A stretch of DNA of 64,000 nt. Source: Opisthorchis felineus. Its lineage: Eukaryota; Platyhelminthes; Trematoda; Opisthorchiida; Opisthorchiidae. Under the pieces are notes generated by a model. The model worked only from the letters and a program-made list of their open reading frames with translations. It ran no database searches and was not told the origin of the DNA. This document shows, in pieces, positions 1-12,029 of the stretch; position 1 is the first letter of the stretch; each line of letters opens with the position of its first letter. The DNA lies in assembly GCA_004794785.1 (NCBI GenBank), contig SJOL01004668.1:169274-233273 (forward strand). Direction: 5' to 3'. A program made the position numbers and the translations under genes.

Positions 1-571
1 TACTACATAGTCAGCGGCGCCCCACCTGTGGCTGTCAACCTCACCGCTTAGTTGAGTCCTGCAACTATTCCACCAAGAACATAAACGATTCTTTATCTGT
101 CCAGAGGCTTTTGCATCAACCAACTGCTGCAGGACATCTCCCTCACTTCCTCCATGCCTCTTTCTTCTACCGTGGAGGCATGGTATTTTTTGTACCTGAC
201 TACTTCAAAGTAAAACTGATTGTTACTGCTGCTCTTTTATCCAAATACATTGGTGAAGCTCATCTGTTTCTCCTAAACAATGCTGTCAAAGCATCCGTAA
301 TCTCATATGTGTTTGTACCTTTGAGATCGTTTTTGAAACGTTGAAATAAATGAATGTTCAGCTTGCCCACCAGCAGTAGTGGGAATGCAGAACAATATCT
401 GGGCGTTTGTACACGTAGTGGGTTCGAGTACTAGCTTTCCGCGGTAGGCGGTGACTCTGATTCGGTGTCTGGAACACGTCTCTCCCGTCCTCTGTAGATT
501 TCATCATTTTCTCGAGTCTTTATTTAGGGAAATTATGGCCACCGTTGTGAGTTTATGCACCGGATGCGTGT
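1..571. other. left-edge non-coding stretch, probably intron of the HTATSF1-like gene
   Basis: No exon, repeat family or RNA gene is recognisable here. Because the exon at 1105 begins in mid-protein, this stretch most likely lies in an upstream intron of the same gene or beyond it. That is an inference from gene order only. Confidence 0.3.
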
Positions 572-915
572 AATAACGGTATTTCCCTAGCTTAGTTCTC
601 GGCTTGAACCTTCCAAGCTAGCGTTCCCGACAAAAACTACGACCAAAGGTGCACAATGTGTATTAACGCTCAAAACCAGGTCAAAAGCACATGTTCAGTG
701 CGTCGTTCATAAAGTGTAAGCGGCGACGACATTCTGGAAATTCTGACGTCTTCTGGACGCGCCATTGGCAACTCGGCCGATACTGGTTCATGATTAGCTG
801 TTGGGTCCAGACTTTCGACCAATCAGAGCTCGCCTTGATGCCGGACGGGCAAGCGGACCGATCTTTTGGCCAATCGCGTGCGGTAAAGCGGTATCTGTTC
901 GGAATTCCGCCTAAC
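572..915 (-). repeat. interspersed ~350-bp repeat, family R, copy 1
   Basis: Read on the - strand, this segment matches two + strand segments at 26475-26853 and 57632-58003 from end to end. All three start with a GGCGGAATT motif, carry ATTGG/CCAAT motifs internally and end in a GAAAATACTGTTATTA-like sequence. No terminal inverted repeats or coding capacity are visible. This copy sits just upstream of the HTATSF1-like exon. It could be a SINE, a MITE or a solo LTR; the class is unknown. Confidence 0.75.
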
Positions 916-1104
916 AATGTGGCACAACGTGGGTCGTATACCCTCGCTGTTCGCCCAAGTCGACCGATGACTTGCGAACAGTCGAACATCAATTGGTCCA
1001 TCTATTGCCTGAAAATCTAATAATTGTGCGTTTCTCTTGATAGAATAGCAAGATGGCAATTGTACCTCTTCGTCTTCCAGTCTTTCTGGTTTCTCTCTCC
1101 TTAG

Positions 1105-1682
1105 ACTGATGTGACTCTCATCCCCTTGGTCCGTGATCGTCTCCGTGCTCAATGTGCTAAATGTGGCGTTGTAAAGAAGATCGTGGTCCATGATGTGAGT
1201 TTTTCATATGCAGGACAGAAACTGTTATTTCGATTGCTGACTATGGCCACAATATTTCTCTCCTGCTGCATTATTTCTAAATCCCTTTTTTCCAACAGAC
1301 TAATCCGTTGGGTGTCGTCACAGTCACCTTTAATACGCCGGAGGAGGCAGACGCTGCCCTTGGTTTTTTGAACAAGGCACTGTTTAATTATCCAGGTCCT
1401 GGTGGGGTACGCCAGCTACAGGTCGAACGCTGGGATGGAAGGACAAACTACTCACTGAAAGAAGACGAGTCAGAAGAACTGAATCGTATTCATAAGTGGG
1501 AAGAATTTCTTGGCGGTGATCAATCATCTGACGAAGAGACACCTACTGGGGAACCTGAAAAAGAGGCTTTGCCGAAAGAGAGGGGCCAAGATCAGCCGCC
1601 TGATTATTGGGAGACTTCCAGCCCGGAAAGCCAACAAGACACTGATGAGGCAGGTGGAAGTAGTGGGGCAGAGACCAGCTGA
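1105..1682 (+). CDS. HTATSF1: HTATSF1 (Tat-SF1/CUS2)-like splicing factor, last two coding exons
   Basis: Tat-SF1/CUS2 proteins assist U2 snRNP in branch-site recognition and transcription-coupled splicing in the nucleus. Exon 1105-1194 follows a pyrimidine-rich tract and TTAG and ends at GTGAGT. Exon 1299-1682 follows TTTTTTCCAACAG and ends in TGA. The junction is in phase (VVHD joined to TNPLGVVTV). Together they give 157 residues. First comes the second RRM (a UHM-type domain) with PLVRDRLRAQCAKCGVVKK, GVVTVTFNTPEEADAALGFL and ERWDGRTNYSLKEDE. An HKWEEFLGG segment follows, then an acidic Ser/Glu/Pro-rich tail, as in the family. The first RRM must lie left of the window. The usual Arg-X-Phe loop of the UHM is not evident. 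A TATAAA 52 bp after the stop (1734-1739) may be the poly(A) signal. Family assignment is by remembered resemblance and was not searched. Confidence 0.82.
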
Positions 1683-2520
1683 TTGGAACCTGATAAATCG
1701 TATACCCATAAGTCACTGTACAGTTTATGTCATATAAAATATGAGCATATGTTTTGTCTTTGTTTCCTCTCCTTCATCCGAGCAGGTCTAATGGTTCCTT
1801 TGTGTAGAGAAATCCCCACACACTAAAGACCAGCTTATTTTGATTGAGATTTTCTACTATCGAATCCTCTTCAAGCAGAACATTTCGTACAAGGGGACCG
1901 GCAACCAAAAATGGCTGAGACTAGTAATGATCACCATGAATTTTTTCGTTACGCGTATTTTTCGAAAATGTCCAACTTTAGTTAAGCCGGAATAAAGCCG
2001 GGTGGACGCGACAATTTCAGGACTTACGATGTTTCTCCCGATGTTGACCACTGAATTGAAAACGCCTGTATTCGACTTAGTTTTGTCGAGTGGCGATATC
2101 CTAATCCTGATAACTGAACTGGGAGCTGGGCTGCCTTGTCAATAACACCTGTTAATTTGCTATCGTATGCTTAGAAAAAAACGCGCAAGCTTATTCTAAC
2201 TCGTGATTCAAACGCCAGACAACTTTGATTCTAAATTGTGCGCGGGTTGTACGTCGGTCCTAGTTGCCACGTCTAATTAACCAGTCGTCTTTGAAATGCA
2301 AGGGTGATAGCTGATATCCTGTGATTGTAAATGGAGTAGTGATCGTGAGGTTGTTGCCGAATGGAGACCGGGAGGAGAGTGGTTACGAGTTAAACACCTG
2401 CATCTCCGGACATGTTTCGTTTCAGTGTCGTTTTTTGTCAACACAGACCAAATAGCGGACAAGGCTGATATAGTTCAGACATGACGGACGGATGAAGCAA
2501 ATAAACGCCGTGACCTAAGG
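1683..2520. other. 3' flank of the HTATSF1-like gene
   Basis: This holds the likely 3' UTR with TATAAA at 1734-1739. I recognise nothing in the rest. Confidence 0.35.
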
Positions 2521-2525
2521 TTGAG

Positions 2526-2690
2526 TGGTGCTATATCCGTCCAATCGTGAGTTAATCACTCGTGGCCAAACGGTTAAGTGTTCAGGCACTAGCCGGAAGG
2601 TTGCGGGTTTGAGTCGTTCGTGATTTCATGAGACATGCACTGCTGGTGGTTTCCAATGAAGACGAAACAGCTATACAGTACTTCACGGCC
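2526..2690 (+). mobile_element. tRNA-derived SINE, family A, copy 1
   Basis: An A-box-like TGGCCAAACGG (about 2563-2573) and a B-box-like GGGTTTGAGTC (about 2605-2615) lie at tRNA-like spacing. They are followed by a body containing ATGCACTGCTGGTGGTTTCC and GAAACAGCTATACAGTACTT. The same head and body recur at 6834-7010, 12062-12235 and 35536-35690. The head lacks paired acceptor-stem ends, so it is not a functional tRNA gene. Confidence 0.75.
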
Positions 2691-2699
2691 ATTCGGCAT

Positions 2700-5600
2700 A
2701 AATTGATTTAAATTACAGGACGAAATCTTGATTGAGACATCTCAAAATATCGTAGTGTCAACAGAATAACCGGATAACTCGACGAAAGCGTTTCGGATTT
2801 GTCTGCGTCCGTGAAGACTAATCCACCCCTTAAAGGTGCTCCTCGCATGAGAGGAAGATTTCGACTGGTCTTGTTGGTGTTCCCTCTACAGAGCGATCAC
2901 TGCGCTTACACCATACAGAAACTGACTACCCGCACTCCATCCCTGCTGGTTTGCATGTGAGTAAACAAATGGTCGCATGTGGTAGTGCACAGTAAGTTGT
3001 AAAAGGGATGCGGTTTTTGTCGTTGCAGCTGATGTTCTTTTTCCATCGATTGTGCTTCCGAGCATTCTGTCGAAAGGAGAAATCTTAGAGGAAGTTCCTA
3101 AAATCCACAACATGAAATGAGAGTGCATGCAAAGTATGAGCACACCTTGAGGAACCCAACCGGACTTGTTTTCCAGTTGGGTTCGATATTCCGAAGTTTG
3201 AGTTTAGTACGCGGCGAATGAAAGTTGAACCAGTTATCAGGTGTGAAAACCTCGGCCAGGGTATTACCTTGTTTTCGCTTTGCGGATAGACATCGGACAT
3301 GTGGACTTTGCTACTCAACACACCGTTTTTCATCATTATTTCGAGCTACTGAAGACCTATTCAGTAGAACATCAAGGCTTTTTGCATGTTTGAATTGGCT
3401 TCTACAGTTGCAGACTAGAGTGAAAATAAACGAATCGAACGCAGAAGCCGAAGCGAGACAACTTAAAGAGTGAAGACTAGTCATGTGACAAGACTGGCGT
3501 TTTTTCTCCCTTGGTCGGTCGATGGCTGTTCAGCTGCGTTGACGAAGCTAATCGCTTCTGCGCTCACAGTTGAGCTCAATGCTATAGCAACAGTCTATTT
3601 GGCCGCGTTCAGCGTTAACTGTCGAGCTATGTTTCGGTTGGTTACTTGGATCTCGATTGGTGATGCTAAATGATCCAGTTAGTTTTGTGCCTGTTTTCAC
3701 GTGTTCTACAAACTACCTGGGTCGCACCACCCACAGAGAATCAATGAGTATCTGTAATCTCTTGGATATGGGGATTGAGAAGTCAGGCGATATTTGAAGA
3801 ACACGGGCAACGAGATCAATCCGACTGAATATTTTATCGGGTTCCAAATATTAGATCGAAAGTTGTCCGACAGTTGATGCTGGGGGTGGTTTTTGGACTA
3901 GTGAGTCCACCTCTGGGCTGAATTTTTGCATCTTTCAGTGGATCTGCAACCCATGTTAATGGTAGGAAAATTCAAGGGAGCAACGGCCCTCATCAGGCTT
4001 CTTACATGGCCGACTGCATGTGCAGTATACCTGTCACTGTGATAATGGAAATATGTATCGTATAGACTGACCTGACCACGGTCAAATGCCAGCTGCCTGC
4101 TCGCTCTCCATCTTATTGATATATGCTTGATCGAATGAATTGTCTGAACGGAAATCACAGGTGGGTGCGACAACATGTCGAACACTTGCAGCCCGCAAGT
4201 TCAATTGGAACCTTAAATGATTTGTGCTCAGACGATCGCATGATATAGTTCTATGTATGTCCCCAGTCGTGGCAAAACGCGGTACCAATCTCCCCTGGAA
4301 TTCTCTCAAACTTTGAGCACAGCAAGATTTTGTTAGCCCAGAAATCTACAAGTTTGACGAGCAGTTCAGTGTAATTTATGATTAAATTTGCATTTCCATA
4401 TTTCGCATCTAGCGGTGACAATGTACACAATTTTGGTCTCAAGTGGAGCAGGTTTCCCGGATTCAACCTTTTTTCGATCTGTTTTAGGAGACAGTTGCCA
4501 GTCCTGATCTGTTTACGTCATCCGCTGCGCACCAATAATAGTAATAATAACCGTTCGTCTGTAACACAAATCGTCGGTAGAGTCATGCCTAAATGTAGAC
4601 GCTGCGTGGCGATCGGTGCCAAAAACAAGGCAATAGGAGGACTGGCGAAACAGCACAGATGGATTTTCAGTAAATCCAGTGTCCACCTAAAGTTAATCAC
4701 ATCCCAGGTGGAACCCATTCGTTTTATCATCAGAGGGTTCTATTTTGTGGAGGGATAGGGCTAGTTCGCAACTATCTTAAGTATTTCCTACACTGATGAA
4801 AGCTCAGAATGGTGGATATCGAATGTGAAGTTCGTTGTGTTTGTTCCACACTTGGCTCTGATTTGAAGACCAGTACGATCAGCTTCATGTAGGAAATCGT
4901 AACGACCAGGCGAGGGTGCACCAACACTGTCTGCATCCTGACATCTTGTACAGTCACATTTTGAGCGTCACGCTGGAAACGTAGTGCAATGAGAGCGAAC
5001 GGGGCCTGCGGAACCCGCTGCTTGGCTTGCATTGCCTGATTAAAGATATTTTATCACATCCTTATCTTTGAAACCTTTCCAGTTCGTTTAAAAATGTAAG
5101 TTCTTCAGCTCCTTTCATTTGTCGCATGGACAATCCTTTGAATGGGCGCCTGATCAAAATTCCCTTGAATTATTGAATTACTTATACTGCTTTTTCTACC
5201 CGCGATTACCCAAATAATGCAAGTGTTACATTCGGTCTCCGGTGTGTGCGTTTCTCTTCGGGACCAACTCTTCACCCTCTGAACTAGGACTGTTTAATTT
5301 TAAAGGTCGAATGTTCTGGTATTCAACACATTTTTGTGCTTTCATAATTTCCATCAAAGAATTGCACAGGAGAATTGAGTGACATTAGCGATGCATGAAT
5401 TCGTTGATGTGAATGAGCACAGGGAAGAGGTAGCCTCAAATGTGATTCTCTCCAGAAACCATGTTTCAGGAAACTGGGCCGAAAATGCACACAATACGGA
5501 TCAGATTCAACTACATAATGCTAATAAGATCAACTTCTCAGGCTCTGAGTACGTGATTTCACTCATCAACTCAGTAGGTCAGCTTGGAGGAAGAAACTCC

Positions 5601-6790
5601 CCCGTCAGGAAAACAACTTTCGCGGCACAATAGTTGTGCTCCGCACATTTGAGGAAACAAACCCTCCTCCAAGCCAAGAGGAGACATTTTGATTCCCCAA
5701 CGACCGATTTTCTACGAAAGGGACGCCATGATAGAATTTCCCTGTTTTTGGTCCATATTTCATTGCTATGCGATAAGTAGTTGATGGCGTAAGCAATGGT
5801 GATTCACTGTTCGGTCATATTACCAGCCTTTTCTAGACATGGCTAGACTGGAATGAGGCTACAGTTTATCCTGGGATACGTAAATATGACTGCTCGTTGA
5901 GTTGGATTATACGATGAAACAGTGTATGGTATACATCTTTGTATATATCCACTTCATCATGGTTTTTGCTTGTTATATTAACATAAATGGTAGAGGATAA
6001 CCCCGTTTGGTGATTCTGCTTCGAATTGAACTGGATGACAAATATTCCTTGTTTGAACTGACAGGTCACCAGTAACAGAAACTTTGTCGATGTTAATTTA
6101 GCGCTGTAATCACACTGTCTTTCGAATTCGGTTATCTCCTGCTGTCTCTATACTCGAGCAGGGGTTGTCCTGGGTTGCCTTAAATTCAGCCCCACCAAAA
6201 CGGAACCACAGGCAAGAGAACCCAGCTTGCTTCAATTTGCTTGCCGCTGGCTGGACGATGCATGCAATCCATCCTGCTCTCACATGTCTGTTTTTTGCTG
6301 AATGTAAGTCTCACGTACTTTTCAGTTCAAATGTCTGATGCCTGTTTTTGCCATAGGAGTATTCCTTCTCTTGGAGCTAAACAGATTCGGTGAGGTGACT
6401 ATTCGCCATCAAGCTTAGCCGTCTCCGGCAGATTAGGAGCACGCTATTCCGCACGAAGGCGCTATCAAAGCGATGGGTTTCGGGGTGGCAGGTTTACACC
6501 AGGGCTGTTGGTAGCAGGAAAGATGAAAGATGAAATTGAAAATATGTCAAAGTGTACTCATGAAATTTCAGACTATGAAATAAGCCAGTAAAAGTAAGGC
6601 TGGCAGTAGCAATCAGTTATTCGATGGGGAGTGTGTGATTCATGAAAGATCACTTGACAAGCAATAATGGATATCATCTCAAGCTCGCCTGGCTTTTGTG
6701 TAACGTGACAAATCGAAACATGTGGAGGAACCAAATAAAGCGATAAGCACATAGCCATTTCCGGAACCCTTCGGCAGGCCAAAATTCGAA
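2700..6790. other. intergenic stretch, nothing recognised
   Basis: The stretch has only short chance reading frames. A small AAT-rich microsatellite lies near 4522-4551. I see no convincing exon, RNA gene or repeat relationship to the rest of the window. Confidence 0.3.
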
Positions 6791-6794
6791 TGGT

Positions 6795-7255
6795 GTGAGG
6801 AGATTTGGTAGTTTTCAATCGAGATTTCGTCCTATCAGTAAAGTCAATCTATGCTGAAAAGCCGAAAAGCACTGTACAGCTGTTTCCTTATTGGGAGTCA
6901 CTGACAGTGTGCATCTCATGATGTCCAAAGAGTTTCGAGCCCGCGACCTTCCGGCTAGCAGTTGAGCACCTAACCGTTCGGCCACAAGCGGCTGAACAGT
7001 AGTGTGATTAGACTCCCTCAGTTAGACAGGATATAGCAACACAACCCCGGAATGATAGAAACCACACCACGTGGTCACGTATTGACCGGCTGCTCGAATG
7101 ACGACTTTTCAGATGGGAGTTTCACTCAACTTTTGCCATTATTCTTCCTATGAGCCACTTATTGATTGGTGGTAGTGGTGTGAGGAGATTTGGTACGTTC
7201 GTCCTGTCAGTGAGGCAAATCTGTGCTGAAAAGCCGAGAAGCACTGCTCAACTCA
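6795..7255 (-). mobile_element. composite SINE family A element, copy 2 (full unit plus second partial unit)
   Basis: A complete unit read on the - strand lies at about 6834-7010, with A-box TGGCCGAACGG and B-box-like GGGCTCGAAAC. It is joined by a linker of about 180 bp to a second partial copy of the body (7186-7255, TGCTGAAAAGCCGAGAAGC). The motif TGTGAGGAGATTTGGTA precedes both body copies. The same order of parts occurs at 12030-12510, so the dimer-like layout is a property of the element and not of this locus. Confidence 0.72.
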
Positions 7256-7259
7256 AAAT

Positions 7260-10225
7260 TCGACGGTTGATTCTACAGTGAGTTAGCAACGAATTTGACC
7301 TTTACCCTTGAACATAGCCAATGCTTTTCTGGTGCATCTATTCGTTTATGTCCAAATTCATGTATTGCTCAACAGTTGTTAGCTGAGTGGGTGAAGATGG
7401 CACTGGGATGCAAAATGTATAACAGGGTTTGGTTTTACATTTGCTGCAAAGCTAAATGAATTTCAGGGCTATCCCTTTACAACCTGAGCATAACGGATCG
7501 ATTCTAGACCTTGGTGAACAAACCTTCGTACCAAAACGAATATTTTGGCCATTCACGTCAGGGTATTTCAGTTCGATTGGATTTGGCATCGCGCAAACGG
7601 CATTTGGACATTACTGAGTAGCCAACGATGATTTTTTGTATCTCGAGGGAGGTAGCGTATGTGCTTTCAGCAGAACGCATCCCTAGCTACTTAGGTCATG
7701 ATGATTGTATAAATTTACAGGAAATGACCTGCGTGTTAGTGAATTTGGATTCCCTGAACGGCTACATGGAATGGGACAGAAAACAAGTGAATTATCACAT
7801 GTTGGGTAATCATCTACCCACGAATTCAAAAAAGAGTAAAAGATTAATGATAGTGCGAGGATACTCGGAAATATGAATCGACTGGGTGTTCATCCTCACC
7901 AGACGCTGTGAAATATTTGAACATCATTCCGGTTTTGTTACTGAAAAACCTCCCAGCAACAAGGTCGTTGTACGCAGATCTTTGGCTCCGCAAATGCGAA
8001 AAGCCCTCGGCAATTTCAGGTGATCTGTTCGCTATCAACAGCGGTACCAGTGATTCGAACCAGTACACACGTTTATTAGGTGAGAATTCTAACCTTTTGC
8101 GGACTACTTCCGGTGTCCAGTCGTGTGACGTGTTGTGCACAATTTCGAAGTCATCCCATTCTGAATTGCATAGTAGGTAGGGTCTGGCGCAGTGTAAAAA
8201 GGTTTGCTTCAGGTGCGTTGATTCTGAAAACCACCTATTAGAAAACGAGAAGATGAAAGCCTTAACAAAATCCGCCGTTCATTTTCAACTGCAAAATCCC
8301 GACTAGATAGCAGAACACACTAATGTTAACAACAGCAAGTGAACTGGTTGTACATTCAGAATTGATCCGTAGTTTGTTGTATCTTGTATGATGTACGTGG
8401 CATTCTAAGCTGTATCATGTAGCTCTGAATGGGCTTCCAACTTACTGAGCACGACCATGGAAAGAAGCTGGTAGACAGTACGGTGGAGTGTGTGTTCAAG
8501 AAGATGGCGCGCAACATAAATATTTGGTCAAAATGACCAAAGTTCTTTCGAAAGCCACCTTGTTCTTTAAGCCTTATGAGCCCACGGGAGCTCGACAATC
8601 TGAGAAGCTTGAAAAACACTATTGTCTTTGACACCACTGAGAAAAGAATGATGTTTTGGTAGTTGTGCCGAACCATCGCTACCCTCCACTATGCTCCCTA
8701 CAACACCCTGATGATGTCACCACGAGTGATGATGAAATGTTTTCAGTCAAGTTGCTCAGCTGAGCTCTGTGAACAAACCAACGGACATCTACCCTACCTG
8801 ACCTACGATCATTTTGCTCAGTGATCTGTCGGTGATTTGAACAAACTGCCCATGAACGTCCTTTGGTTACCAGGACAATTACCGACGATAATCGACAGCC
8901 CGGAAAGCATTCTAAGGCAATATTCCGCTAGAAGTTCATCAGACTGATTTATTATGCTCCAAAAGTGAAATGTCTTGTATACCTCCTGAATGATTGAACC
9001 GAGGAGTGACATCTTCGGATTGTTTAGTGGAGTTGAAGGCTGGCAGTCAAGTAAACTGGGTCCTGAAATGCTCCTCTCATCAGCTGACGTGTGGTTCATT
9101 GATTTTTTCGACGGTTTCGTCAACATCTCAGCATCCGGGGATAACCCGGTCGATTAGCTAAAACGGTGGAAAACTGTATCCATTTACCGACGTGGTCATC
9201 ACAGGTCCAGGAGAAATTTATCAACAGACGAATCGCCAAATATGTGGATCATATCCACATCTATTCCGAAAAGAGTTGTTTACGTCATTCTGTGGCACTA
9301 TCTTCGCATCCTTATTCATTGTGTGACGAACACAGAGAGGGTGCATCTTTTAAAGAAGCCAACTACTTCTGCATGAATACAGCAATAAAACTGAATTAGT
9401 GAAATCTCCCAATAGTCGTTTGTGTTGGATTAGTTTCGCAAAGGATGCCGAGTGAATCCTGTTACTGGGATCTTGCTACGGTACTACGCTCAGATGCGCA
9501 CATTTCAGTGATCCAAAAACGTGTAGGTTTACGGCCTAGGGACATGTAGACGTTTTGCAATAACTTCTCGCCTACCACCTTTGTTTCTACTTTTAACTAG
9601 CGCCTTATCCCCAAGCACAAATTTTCACTACTGGTGTACTGCTGTCCACGAAATAAAATGAAAAAGTTACTCTCACTTACACAAGTGATGCACCTATCGG
9701 CATTAAAGTCGTGTGCATTTACTCAGTGCACCCGAAAATATAAGACTTCAAAAGGAACTATAGTTGTACTGATCCACAGTATGCATGTTATGTCACACCG
9801 TTAGGTGTGGTAGTTTCGAATACAGGTACTTCCTACGATAAGGAAAGGGGCTCATACCTTTAATGAGCAATTCACCGTTTGAAGAAGGATGATACCCCAT
9901 GATCGGAGGTCTCTATATGGAAAGTACGCAATAAGAAATTAGACAAGACGACGACAACCAAGATACCTTCCAAAGGGAGGTGTTATTTCGGATCTTGAAA
10001 AGTTCGGCGTTGTGGAAACAAGGGGTTGAAGTAGGCAGAAAGAAGTTCTAGAGGATAGTAATTCAGGACAAAAAGAAAGTCTCAAAATACTTATTTGGAC
10101 AGCTCGGCAGGATAACTTGGCAAAGGGTGACTGGAAGAACCCAGAATAATGAAACGTGCAAAAGCTTTTTGGGAGGGGCGCAAGTGACGGAAGTTTCGAG
10201 GAACATTAACAATGGTCACAACGAT
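7260..10225. other. intergenic stretch with at most faint retroelement traces
   Basis: Nothing certain is seen. The - strand between about 8620 and 8530 has a short similarity to the RTE reverse transcriptase block around [15 protein letters not shown] (here GGFRKNFGHFDQIFMLR), so a decayed fragment is possible. No host exon is recognised. Confidence 0.35.
8530..8620 (-). pseudogene. possible RTE reverse transcriptase relic
   Basis: The - strand frame reads EQGGFRKNFGHFDQIFMLR. It resembles the [20 protein letters not shown] block of the RTE protein at 59809-61845. The similarity is short, and the adjacent catalytic FLDF block is not visible, so this could be chance. Confidence 0.35.
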
Positions 10226-10239
10226 GAACTGGGAAGAAA

Positions 10240-10600
10240 GATTAGCGAAATACACTCATTTGCAAACAAATTTGGTTTTTCGAGAGACTCACCTGGAACC
10301 CAGTTGAATCTCTCGTTCGTGATGTTTCCAGGCAACTGAATGTGCTGCACCAGGCGGCCTCATGTTTCAGTTGCTATGATATTCGAGATATCGCGATACA
10401 TGTATATTCGTAATGCACTGCTCATAAGGTTGCTGAAAATGCTTCGACAGCCCAAGACCGGTTTCGCCCTTCTTGGGGCTCATCAGGTATGCGCAGTCCC
10501 CGAGATTCCATCAACCTTATGTTCTACTTGAAACCAAATTGCACGGAATTAGCGAAATACAAGCAAACAAACAATGCAAACAAATTTTCAGTAACCTTAT
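10240..10600 (-). mobile_element. hammerhead-bearing element (retrozyme or Penelope terminal-repeat type), locus 1
   Basis: This stretch matches the tandem array at 14652-15060 over a whole unit. Shared blocks include a TTGGTTTT..GAGACTCA block, an AACTGAATGTGCTG block, the ribozyme core and CATCAACCTTATGTTCTAC. A direct repeat of ATTAGCGAAATACA at about 10240 and 10548 marks slightly more than one unit (spacing about 308 bp). The ribozyme is on the - strand. No reverse transcriptase or GIY-YIG endonuclease of the Penelope type was found nearby, so the copy is non-autonomous or a fragment. Confidence 0.72.
10445..10492 (-). ncRNA. hammerhead ribozyme motif, copy 1
   Basis: Read on the - strand, CTGATGA (10486-10480) is followed by a 4-bp stem II GCCC/GGGC with a CAAGAA loop. 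Then come GAAAC (10465-10461) and ACCGGTC with cleavage expected after the C opposite 10456. All invariant core positions are present. Stem III would be the self-complementary ACCGGU with no loop, which in known small hammerheads favours pairing between two copies. Stem I is poorly paired here. Sequence match only; self-cleavage is not shown. Confidence 0.7.
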
Positions 10601-11190
10601 GAGTAGTGCATTACGGATATGGGAAGAAAGATGTTACATTAGAAAGGTGTGAAAGAGATGTGAGTCCTTAGGGGATGGGGATGGAAAGAAATAAGGTATC
10701 ATTTTTTGTCTACAGTCAATAATTCATAATTGTGTGAATGCGGCCTCACTCCACATGTAACATGTACAATTGGGGAGTTTGAGGTTTTCTAAGATTTCGT
10801 GAGTTGGAGGGAGCAGTAAAATAACCGCAAGTCCGGAAGAAGAAACCTTCTTCCTTGGATGCACCTGCAATGGTCAGTTTGACGTGAGTGTCAGCACATA
10901 TCTAGGAGGGAGGACGAAGCAAATATTCTGGACGATTAAGAATTAGAAGTTTCAAAGAGGATTGCAAGTTTTAGAGGAAATATGAAGAGTTCGAAAGGGT
11001 TGAATGTCGCAGCATTTGCACAACCCCCATCAAGAATTTTGAGGATATCGTTGTTCATGGTACTGATCATTTGTGTGTAGGCGCTACGAATCCGAAAAAA
11101 TGCGCCGCTCTTGGAGAGATAGGACATGGAGTGGTGAGTGGTGGGACCATAATCAAAAGCGCAAATAAGGTAGGAGATTAGGGGAAAATA
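10601..11190. other. stretch between two retroelement remnants
   Basis: Reading frames are fragmentary. The - strand is probably the continuation of the reverse transcriptase relic at 11195-11610, but no motif is clear enough to say so. Confidence 0.3.
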
Positions 11191-11194
11191 TGAC

Positions 11195-11610
11195 TCATAT
11201 ATAACCAAAAGGGATCTTGAGAAGGCCACATATTTGGGAATCCATTGCGTTGTTTCTACGGTTCATGAAAGCAACACCGACAGGTTTCATGCAAATCAAC
11301 CGGCCGCTCAGGAAGCCCGCAATCCAGCTGATATGTGGCGCGAAAATCTGTAGCTTCTGAAGACGATTTTCATGTAATACCAGTCCAAAAGCTTTCGAGG
11401 TATCGAATGCTACCACTGAGTTCGTCAAGTACGGAAGACTAAGGCTGTGAGAGATTTCAAAAAGATGATCGCGTTTCACTCTGTTTGGCGGTCACTCAGT
11501 AGGGTGTGTCCCCAAATCATACTGCAGCTGTTTGGTCAGCGAGGAATCCAGACTTGTGGGGAAAATTGCGACGGTGAAAATAAGATGATAAATGCTAGGG
11601 TTTGGGCGCA
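11195..11610 (-). pseudogene. decayed non-LTR reverse transcriptase (CR1/jockey-like) fragment
   Basis: The - strand shows QHGFLADQTAAV at about 11550. After a frame change come VVAFDTSKAFGLVLHENRL and SWIAGFLSGR. These correspond in order to the QHGF, D-F-SKAFD and SWI-FL-GR blocks of CR1/jockey-type reverse transcriptases. The catalytic YADD box was not found. The frame is broken by stops and shifts, so this is a relic. The order of conserved blocks makes a reverse transcriptase likely; the clade is tentative. Confidence 0.6.
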
Positions 11611-12029
11611 ATCCACTCATGATAGGCAGAACTTGGATTGATGTTGAGTGAGATGAGAGAAAACCCGTGGTACTGAAGGGAACCAAAAAGGTGAAGCACA
11701 AAGGGGACCAATAATAGAATACACTTACTGGACAAAATAAAGGGAACATCAACAAGCTACTGATTAAAAGCAGAAACTGATGTTAGCTCCGCACCGGAAT
11801 GTAGTCCCAGTCAGCCGAACGAAAATGTATCCTATGGAAAACGGCAATAAAACAGGAAGTAGGCATAGTGAGTCGAGAAGAATGTGACCAGGTAGTGGTC
11901 TGAGGATTCTGGAAGACAAGACGGAATTAAACACGGTATATACATCGTCCTTGTGTTGCAGAAGAGGTTCAGGACTGGTGAGAATGTTGCTTTCTCGGCC
12001 CGAGGCACGACTGTTAAAACAACGTTTTA

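Noticed and set aside
3960..4010. Possible further hammerhead on the - strand (CTGATGAGGG..CCCTTGAA)
   Set aside because: GAAA is not intact and two extra bases separate stem II from GAA; no stem III or cleavage triplet can be placed.
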